DNA of 64,000 bases. Origin: Arachis hypogaea. Its lineage: Eukaryota; Streptophyta; Magnoliopsida; Fabales; Fabaceae. Shown here piece after piece: positions 57,735 through 64,000 of this stretch (its first letter is position 1; every line of letters starts with the position of its first letter). Position numbers and translations under genes: made by a program. The DNA lies in NCBI RefSeq assembly GCF_003086295.3, contig NC_092042.1, positions 43,088,137 through 43,152,136 on the forward strand, in the 5' to 3' direction. The notes under the pieces were generated by a model that was not told the origin of the DNA, ran no database searches, and worked only from the letters and a program-made list of their open reading frames with translations.

Positions 57735-58859
57735 ATGGCATCTAAGGCCGGAGAAACCTCTAGAAAGAGGAAAGGGAAGGCAAAAGCTTCCACCTCCGAG
57801 TCATGGGAGATGGAAAGATTCATCTCAAGGGTGCATCAATACCACTTCTATGAAGTTGTGGCCTTGAAGAAGGTGATCCCCGAGGTCCCTTTCTCACTCA
57901 AAAAGAGTGAATATCCGGAGATCCGACATGAGATCCGAAGAAGAGGTTGGGAAGTTCTTACCAACCCCATTCAACAAGTCGGAATCTTAAGGGTTCAAGA
58001 GTTCTATGCCAATGCATGGATCACCAAGAACCATGATCAAAGTATGAACCCGGATCCAAAGAATTATCTTACTATGGTTCGGGGAAAATACTTGGATTTT
58101 AGTCCGGAAAGGGTAAGGTTGGCATTCAACTTGCCCATGATGCAAGGAGATGAACATCCTTACACTAGAAGGGTCAACTTTGATCAAAGGTTGGACCAAG
58201 TCCTCACAGTCATATGTGAAGTGGGCGCCCAATGGAAGAGAGATTCAAGAGGGAAGCCGGTTCAATTGAGAAGGCATGACCTCAAACCCGTGGCTAGAGG
58301 ATGGTTGGAGTTTATCCAACGCTCAATCATTCCCACTAGCAACCGGTCCGAAGTTACCATAGACCGGGCTATCATGATTCATAGCATCATGAATGGAGAA
58401 AAAATAGAAGTTCATGAGGTTATATCTCAAGAACTTTATAAGGTGGCGGACAAGTCTTCTACCTTGGCAAGGTTAGCCTTTCCTCATCTAATTTGTCACC
58501 TCTGTTATTCGGTTGGAGTTGACATAGAGGGAGACATCCCTATTGATGAGGACAAGCCCATCACTAAGAAGAGGATGGAGCACACAAGAGACCCCACTCA
58601 TCATGAGATCCCTGAGATACCTCAAGGGATGCACTTTCCTCCACAAAACTATTGGGAGCAACTAAACACCTCCCTAGGAGAATTGAGTTCCAACATGGGA
58701 CAACTAAGGGTGGAGCATCAAGAACACTCCATCATCCTCCATGAAATTAGAGAAGATCAAAGAATCATGAGAGAGGAGCAACAAAGACAAGGAAGAGACA
58801 TTGAGGAGCTCAAGCACTCCATAGGATCTTCAAGAGGAAGAAAGAGCCGCCATCACTAA
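57735..58859 (+). CDS. A4 ORF3: intact 374-residue plant-transposon-protein-like protein
   Basis: MASKAGETSRKRKGKAKAS gives an NLS-like N-terminus (residues 9-17). Then EIRRRGWEVLTNP, RVQEFYANAW, VRLAFNLPM and ARGWLEFIQRSIIPTSNRSE follow (central domain, about 35-260). A C-terminal coiled coil follows (about 305-360; MGQLRVEHQEHSIILHEIRE), with a basic end RGRKSRHH. There is no signal peptide or membrane helix. It resembles ORF3 of E and B1, which lie after pol, and the Pfam 'putative plant transposon protein' family as I recall it. It is the only long unbroken ORF in the window, and the function is unknown. The start is chosen for the shared basic N-terminus. Confidence 0.75.
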   Translation: MASKAGETSRKRKGKAKASTSESWEMERFISRVHQYHFYEVVALKKVIPEVPFSLKKSEYPEIRHEIRRRGWEVLTNPIQQVGILRVQEFYANAWITKNHDQSMNPDPKNYLTMVRGKYLDFSPERVRLAFNLPMMQGDEHPYTRRVNFDQRLDQVLTVICEVGAQWKRDSRGKPVQLRRHDLKPVARGWLEFIQRSIIPTSNRSEVTIDRAIMIHSIMNGEKIEVHEVISQELYKVADKSSTLARLAFPHLICHLCYSVGVDIEGDIPIDEDKPITKKRMEHTRDPTHHEIPEIPQGMHFPPQNYWEQLNTSLGELSSNMGQLRVEHQEHSIILHEIREDQRIMREEQQRQGRDIEELKHSIGSSRGRKSRHH

Positions 58860-59727
58860 GGTGGACCCGTTCTTTAATTTCCTTGTTCTTTGTTTTCTGT
58901 TTTTCGAAATTTAGTGCTTATGTTTATCTATGTTTGTGTCTTGTGATCATTAGTGTCTTAGTGTCTATGCCTTAAAGTTATGAATGTCCTATGAATCCAT
59001 CACCTTTCTTGAATGAAAAATGTTCTTAATTGAAAAAGAAAAGAATTGCATGAATTTTGAATTTTATAACAGTTTGATTATTTTGATGTAGTGGCAATAC
59101 TTTTGTTCTCTGAATGTATGCTTAAACAGTGCATATGTCTTTTGAATTTGTGGTTCATGAATGTTGGCTCTTGAAAGAATGATGAAAAAAGAGACATGTT
59201 ACTGAGGATCTGAAAAATCATAAAAATGATTCTTGAAGCAAGAAAAAGCAATGAAAAAAAAAAGAAGAAAATTTCGAAAAAAAAAATATTCGAAAAAAAT
59301 AGAGAAAAGAAAAAAATAAAGTTGTGATCCAAGGCAAAAAGAGTGTGCTTAAGAACCCTGGACACCTCTAGTTGGGGACTCTAGCAAAGCTGAGTCACAA
59401 TCTGAAAAGGTTCACCCAATTATGTGTCTGTGGCATGTATGTATCCGGTGGTAATACTGGAAGACAGAGTGCTTTGGGCCACAGCCAAGACTTAATAAGT
59501 AGCTATGTTCAAGAATCATCATACTTAACTAGGAGAATCAATAACACTATCTGGATTCTGAGTTCCTAAAGAAGCCAATCATTCTGAATTTCAAAGGATA
59601 GAGTGAGATGCCAAAACTATTCAGAGGCAAAAAGCTAAAAGCCCCGCTCATCTAATTAATACTGATCTTCATAGATGTTTTTGGAATTCATTGCATATTC
59701 TCTTCTTTTTATCTTATTTGATTTTCA
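58860..59727 (+). other. A4 3' noncoding region
   Basis: No ORF. It is AT-rich with an A-rich tract at 59250-59320. The stretch 59320-59727 matches 6535-6952 of A1 closely. Confidence 0.6.
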
Positions 59728-59765
59728 GTTGCTTGAGGACAAGCAACAATTTAAGTTTGGTGTTG
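59728..59765 (+). promoter_or_regulatory. A4 terminal AGGA hairpin and presumed PPT
   Basis: GTTGCTTG-AGGA-CAAGCAAC (59728-59747), then TTTAAGTTTGGTGTTG ending exactly at the 3' LTR. Confidence 0.68.
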
Positions 59766-61414
59766 TGATGAGCGGATAATTTGTACGCTTTTTGGCATTG
59801 TTTTTAGTATGTTTTTAGTATGATCTAGTTAGTTTTTAGTATATTTTTATTAGTTTTTAGTTAAAATTCAATTTTCTGGACTTTACTATGAGTTTGTGTG
59901 TTTTTCTGTGATTTCAGGTATTTTCTGGCTGAAATTGAGGGACCTGAGCAAAAATCTGATTCAGAGACTAAAAAGGACTGCAGATGCTGTTAGATTCTGA
60001 CCTCCCTGCACTCGAAGTGGATTTTCTGGAGCTACCGAAACCCAATTGGCGCGCTCTCAACGGCGTTAGAAAGTAGACATCCTGGGCTTTCCAGCAATAT
60101 ATGATAGTCCATACGTTTTCCAAGATTTGATGGCCCAAACCGGCGTTCAAAGTCACCCTCAGGAATTCCAGCGTTAAACGCCGGAACTAGCACAAGGATG
60201 GGAGTTAAACGCCCAAACTGGCACCAAAGCTGGCGTTTAACTCCAAGAAGAGCCTCTACACGAAAATGCTTCAATGCTCAGCCCAAGCACACACCAAGTG
60301 GGCCCGGAAGTGGATTTTTATGTCATTTACTCATCTCTGAAAACCCTAGGCTACTAGTTCTCTATATATAGGATCTTTTACTATTGTATTATCATTTTTT
60401 GACATCTAGTTCTTAGATCAGATCTTGGTTCTTCTGGTTCCCTCTCTGGGGCCGAAACCAATGATCACTCTTGTTCTTATGTATTTTCAACGGTGGAGTT
60501 TCTACACACCATAGATTAAGGTGTGGAGCTCTGCTGTACCTCGAGTATTAATGCAATTACTATTGTTCTTCTATTCAATTCCGCTTGTTCTTGTTCTAAG
60601 ATATCACTTGTTCTTCAACTTGATGAATGTGATGATCCGTGACACTCATCATCATTCTCACCTATGAACGTGTGACTGACAACCAACCTCCGTTCTACCT
60701 TAGACTTGGTGAATATCTCTTGGATTCTTTAACCGGAATCTTCGTGGTATAGGCTAGAACTGATGGCGGCATTCAAGAGAATCCGGAAGGTCTAACCTTG
60801 TCTGTGGTATTCTGAGTAGGATTCAATGATTGGATGACTGTGACGTGCTTCAAACTCCTGAAGGCGGGGCGTTAGTGACAGACGCAAAAGAATCACTGGA
60901 TTCTATTTCGGCCTGATCGAGAACCGACAGATGGATAGCCGTGCCGTGACAGGGTGCGTTGAACATTTCCACTGAGAGGATGGGAGGTAGCCACTGACAA
61001 CGGTGAAACCCTTGCTTAAGCTTGCCATGGAAAGGAGTAGGAAGAATTGGATGAAGACAGTAGGAAAGCAAAGAGACAGAAGGGACAAGCATCTTCAGGG
61101 CTTATCTGAAATTCCTACCAATGAATTACATAAGTATCTCTATCTTTATCTTTATGTTATATGCGTTTATCACCATACCCATTTGAGTTTGCCTGACTAA
61201 GATTTACAAGGTGACCATAGCTTGCTTCATACCAACAATCTCTGTGGGATCGACCCTTACTCGCGTAAGGTTTATTACTTGGACGACCCAGTACACTTGC
61301 TGGTTAGTTGTGCGAAGTTGTGTTTATGCCATGGTATTGAGCACCAAGTTTTTGGGGCCATTACTAGGGATTATTTGAGTTGTGAAAAGAATTGATCATA
61401 ATTTCGCGCTATCA
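59766..61414 (+). repeat. A4 3' LTR
   Basis: 1,649 bp, TGATGAGCGG to GCGCTATCA, with TSD GTAGC after it. A decayed PBS-like copy is at 61346-61379. Confidence 0.94.
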
Positions 61415-61419
61415 GTAGC

Positions 61420-61523
61420 CTGCATTTAGAATAGATTGCATTGCATAAGATTCCACCATTTTACCTTTACTCTTTTCTCTTGGATTTAGCATGAGGACAG
61501 CTATTGTTTAAGTGTGGGGAGGT
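61420..61523 (+). promoter_or_regulatory. B1 3' end: degraded hairpin and polypurine tract
   Basis: TTAGCATGAGGACAGCTA (61486-61503) is the D/E hairpin with one base lost from its right arm. TTTAAGTGTGGGGAGGT (61507-61523) follows and abuts the LTR. Confidence 0.72.
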
Positions 61524-62993
61524 TGATAAACCCCTATTTTGTGAGTCATCTTGTGCTTAAATTGAATGATTTTATCAAATCTTCACCCACTTATTCATGT
61601 AAATTGCATGGTTTTACTATTCCTTCCTTATTTTATGATATATGTGAAAATATGTTTCCTATGCTTTAAAAATATTAAATTTAGTTATCCTTTATTACCA
61701 TTCGATGTCGTGATTTGTGTGTTAAGTATTTCCAGGTTACATAGGGCAGGAATGACTTAGAGGACAAAAAGGAGGCATACAAAACTGGAAGGAAAGCACA
61801 AAAATGGAGTTTTGAAGAAAAAGCAGTGACGCGAACGCGTGGACGACGCAGACACGTGCTTAGCATAAAACACAAATGACGCGCACGCATGGACGACACG
61901 GACGCATGCCTTGAGCAGAACACAATTGACGCAGATGCGTGATTGACGCGGACGCGTGGAAGAGCAAAGCTCCAGATGACGCGAACGCGTGACTCACGTG
62001 TACGCATGACAGACGCTACGTGCAGAAATTGCAGAAAATGCTCTTAGCGATTTTTGAACCCTCTTTTGGCCCAGATCCTAGTCCAGAAGCATAGATTAGA
62101 GGCTATAAAGTGGAGAATCCATCCATTCAACAACACAACATACATAATTCACAATTTTAGTTTTAGATGTAGTTTTTCGAGAGAGAGAGAGAAAGGCTCT
62201 CTCCTCTCTCTTAGGTTTTAGGATTTGGATTTCTTTTAGTCATTAGGATTGTTCTTTCATACCAGGTTCAATATCCTTTTATTTTGACTTCTTTTCTACT
62301 TTTAGATACTTTAATTCTTTTATTTATTATTGACTTATGTTGCCAAATTTGGCTTATGAACTTTTCCATGTTACATTTGATATCTTTAATAATTCAATTA
62401 GAGGTATTTCATATTTATGATTTTAATTTAGCTTTTTACACTCTTAACTTTGGTTGAGTAATTAGTAACACTTGAGTTATCAAACTCAGCTGTTGATTGA
62501 AATTGGAATTCTTTGCTGATTAATTTGTACTCCAATAACTCTAGTCTTTCTATAGGAGTTGACTAGGACTTGAGGATCAAATTGATTAGTCTGCTTGACT
62601 TTTCTTTATTTAGTAAGGGCTAACTAAAGTGGGAGCAGAGTACAATTCTCATCACACTTGAAAAGGATAACTAGGATAGGACTTCAATTTCTTATACCTT
62701 GGCAATAGTTTTTATTAATTATTAATTTATTTTTCTTATCAATTAAAGTACTTGTTCAAACCTTTTAAAAACCCCAAAATATACCTTTGCATAACCAATA
62801 ATAAGAATACTTCCCTGCAATTCCTTGAGAGACGACCCGAGGTTTAAATACTTCGGTTATTATTTATTAGGGGTCTGTACTTGTGACAACCAAACTTTTA
62901 CACGAAAGGGATTCCTTGCCGGTTTAGAAGCTATACTTGCATTGAGGATTTATTTTGGAAAAATTCTAGACCGCACAGGAATTCAGTTCGTCA
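61524..62993 (+). repeat. B1 3' LTR
   Basis: 1,470 bp, TGATAAACCCCT to GTTCGTCA. The CGCG dyad array is at 61826-62018 and TATAAA at 62104. The U5 stem CCGAGG/CTTCGG is at 62837-62856. Confidence 0.92.
62837..62856 (+). other. U5 stem, B family
   Basis: CCGAGG and CTTCGG pair (one G-T) around the loop TTTAAATA, followed by TTATTATT and later TGTGACAACC. The position is analogous to the A and C U5 hairpins. Confidence 0.5.
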
Positions 62994-62998
62994 TCTTC

Positions 62999-63208
62999 CC
63001 TCCTCGTCTTGAGATGGATTCTAAGTTGAAGACTCACATGCAAAAGCTTATTTAATCTCCTCCTTGGGGTGAGCAACAAGAGGGATACTTGCCGAGTTCT
63101 TCAGAGGCTCCGACTTCTGTTGCTGAAGAGACTGTTCCGACCCTTCCAACTTCTGCTGTGGATTTGAGCTCCTCTCCTCTGAATGTCCCCAATCTACCTT
63201 TCCAGTGA
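62999..63208 (+). pseudogene. X, 3' part
   Basis: Resumes X after the 52-kb insertion. The frame reads LEMDSKLKTHMQKLI, has TAA at 63053-63055, then SPPWGEQQEGYLPSS, a Ser/Thr/Pro-rich tail, and TGA at 63206-63208. Confidence 0.6.
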
Positions 63209-63813
63209 TTTAGCTATGTTAGGGCCCGGCTAGTGGGCCCTTATTTAAACAATTTTATTGTTTTTTATGTTTGTGGTGGTTATTCTTGACTCTTTTTTCG
63301 GTCATTAACAAAAAATTGCCTTAATTTGCCCTTTCTTTTAGATAAGGGTTTTAAGGTATACTCTGTGTGTGTATGTGCTTGTTGCGATTCTTTAGGTTTT
63401 TGTGAAAACCCTTTGGTTTGTAAAAAAAAAAACTTTTTGAATAGGCAGGCTATTTTTACATAAGTTACTGTATGATTTCTCGAAAACAGCCTGTACGATT
63501 TTCCCCATCTCTTTTGTATACCTGCATATTCAACTTTTGTTTATTGAATTGCTTTCATGACTTAGGTTATTTTCATGATGTATTTCGATTCTTCTCGGGT
63601 TTTCCGACTAATAGGTTGTCATGTTCCCGAGTTTTCATGATCGTCTTTTGTAACTTCTTTACACCGACTTGTACCTCGTTGTTTCATCCTACCGACTACT
63701 TAGGTCAGTCATGGGATTTTCACATTTTTTCGAACTTAAATCGGTGTGTTTCGTAGAATAATGATAACAATAATGGAATTTATAAAGAGATGTGATGAAA
63801 GATCTTTGTTTAT
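63209..63813 (+). other. X downstream region
   Basis: A 3'UTR-like AT-rich stretch with a GGGCCC-GGCTAGT-GGGCCC inverted repeat at about 63221-63239. No gene is seen beyond it. Confidence 0.4.
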
Positions 63814-64000
63814 TGATGAGCGGATAATTTATACGCTTTTTGGCATTGTTTTTAGTATGATATAGTTAGCTTTTAGTATATTTTTAGTAGTTTTCAGTTA
63901 AAATTCACTTTTCTGGACTTTACTATGAGTTTGTGTGTTTTTCTGTGATTTCAGGTATTTTCTGGCTGAAATTGAGGGTCCTGAGCAAAAATCTGATTCA
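63814..64000 (+). repeat. A-family LTR, start only (runs off window)
   Basis: TGATGAGCGGATAATTTATACG onward matches the first 187 bp of the other A LTRs. The flank TTTAT (63809-63813) is the candidate TSD half. Confidence 0.88.

Larger units (their letters stand above)
51352..61414 (+). mobile_element. Element A4: pol-less TGATGAGC element with intact ORF3
   Basis: 10,063 bp with perfect TSD GTAGC (51347-51351 and 61415-61419), LTRs 51352-52989 and 59766-61414. Order: LTR, PBS, palindrome-rich leader, gag-protease, palindromes, AGGA hairpin with PPT-like box, ORF3, 3' noncoding region, hairpin with PPT, LTR. No RT, RNase H or integrase, so movement needed helper enzymes. Confidence 0.95.
10621..62993 (+). 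mobile_element. Element B1: pol-less Athila-type element (TGATAAAC family) hosting most of the window
   Basis: The LTRs are 10621-12082 and 61524-62993. The 5' flank TCTCC (10616-10620) and 3' flank TCTTC (62994-62998) match at 4 of 5 bases, fitting an old TSD. After removing nested C, C2 and A4, the element is about 10 kb. It holds PBS, a Tyr/Pro-rich ORF, a CGCG-rich noncoding block, an intron-like leader, ORF3, a 3' noncoding region and a classical PPT. No RT or integrase is present. By eye the opening 225 bp of its two LTRs differ at roughly 13 sites, more than in D or E, which agrees with its outer position. Confidence 0.88.

Noticed and set aside
57735..58859. ORF3 as a DNA-transposon transposase or as an env glycoprotein
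   Set aside because: No DDE triad is evident, it sits within an LTR element, and there is no signal peptide or membrane helix. The name of the family is not evidence of activity.
63221..63239. GGGCCC inverted repeat as a transcription terminator
   Set aside because: A short plant 3'UTR-like context. Bacterial-type terminators do not apply, and nothing else supports a function.

Overview
The window is plant nuclear DNA made almost entirely of nested LTR retrotransposons of the Ty3/Gypsy Athila type. Four things show this: 1.4-2.1 kb LTRs, 5-bp target-site duplications (TSDs), primer-binding sites (PBS) complementary to the 3' end of plant tRNA-Asp (TGGCGCCGTTGCCGGGGA), and gag, protease, RT, RNase H and integrase fragments. 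The LTR opening TGATGAGCGGATAATTTG and the abundance of GGCGTTTAACGCC palindromes strongly suggest peanut (Arachis). That, and any link to the peanut family FIDEL, is recognition from memory and was not searched. I found no ordinary host gene, tRNA, rRNA or CRISPR array.

Layout. Element A1 (TGATGAGC family, gag-protease only) fills 1-8639; its 5' LTR holds a solo LTR (1012-2654, TSD GCGCC). Next is the 5' half of an older gene-like sequence X (8640-10620), which resembles the plant 'putative gypsy type transposon' family. X is cut by 52,373 bp of inserted DNA and resumes at 62994-63813. The insert is element B1 (10621-62993, TGATAAAC family). B1 received element C (14005-44155, TSD ATGAT), a solo C-type LTR (44789-46858, TSD CCCCC) and element A4 (51352-61414, TSD GTAGC). 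Inside C's 5' LTR sits D (15320-37514, TSD GTGAG). Inside D, on the minus strand, sits E (17842-32095, TSD AGTTG). Inside E's RT sits solo LTR F (26107-27592). The order X, B1, C, D, E, F is six layers deep, and nearly every boundary is fixed by TSDs. C also carries one copia-like LTR (42486-42971) at a deletion junction. A further A-type LTR starts at 63814.

How the parts work together. E has gag, zinc knuckle, protease, RT, RNase H, integrase and a third ORF (ORF3) downstream of integrase, all broken by stops and frameshifts. C has gag-protease-RT and part of RNase H. A1, A4, B1 and D have no RT or integrase and would depend on helper elements. A4 keeps the only long intact ORF, a 374-residue ORF3. 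ORF3 relatives occur in E and B1, and as a stub in D.

The most interesting signal is structural. Near the 3' polypurine tract, and again inside the element near ORF3, there is a hairpin with an AGGA-type loop and unrelated but self-complementary stems. It is followed within a few bases by AAGTGTGGGGAGGT (B, D, E) or AAGTTTGGTGTTG (A). A second family of hairpins (GGTGGG-AGACAA-CCCACC or TTGGG-AGGCAA-CCCAA) follows the main ORF in five elements. A third, covarying hairpin lies in U5. In addition, the U3 of each LTR family carries its own array of short inverted repeats upstream of the TATA box.
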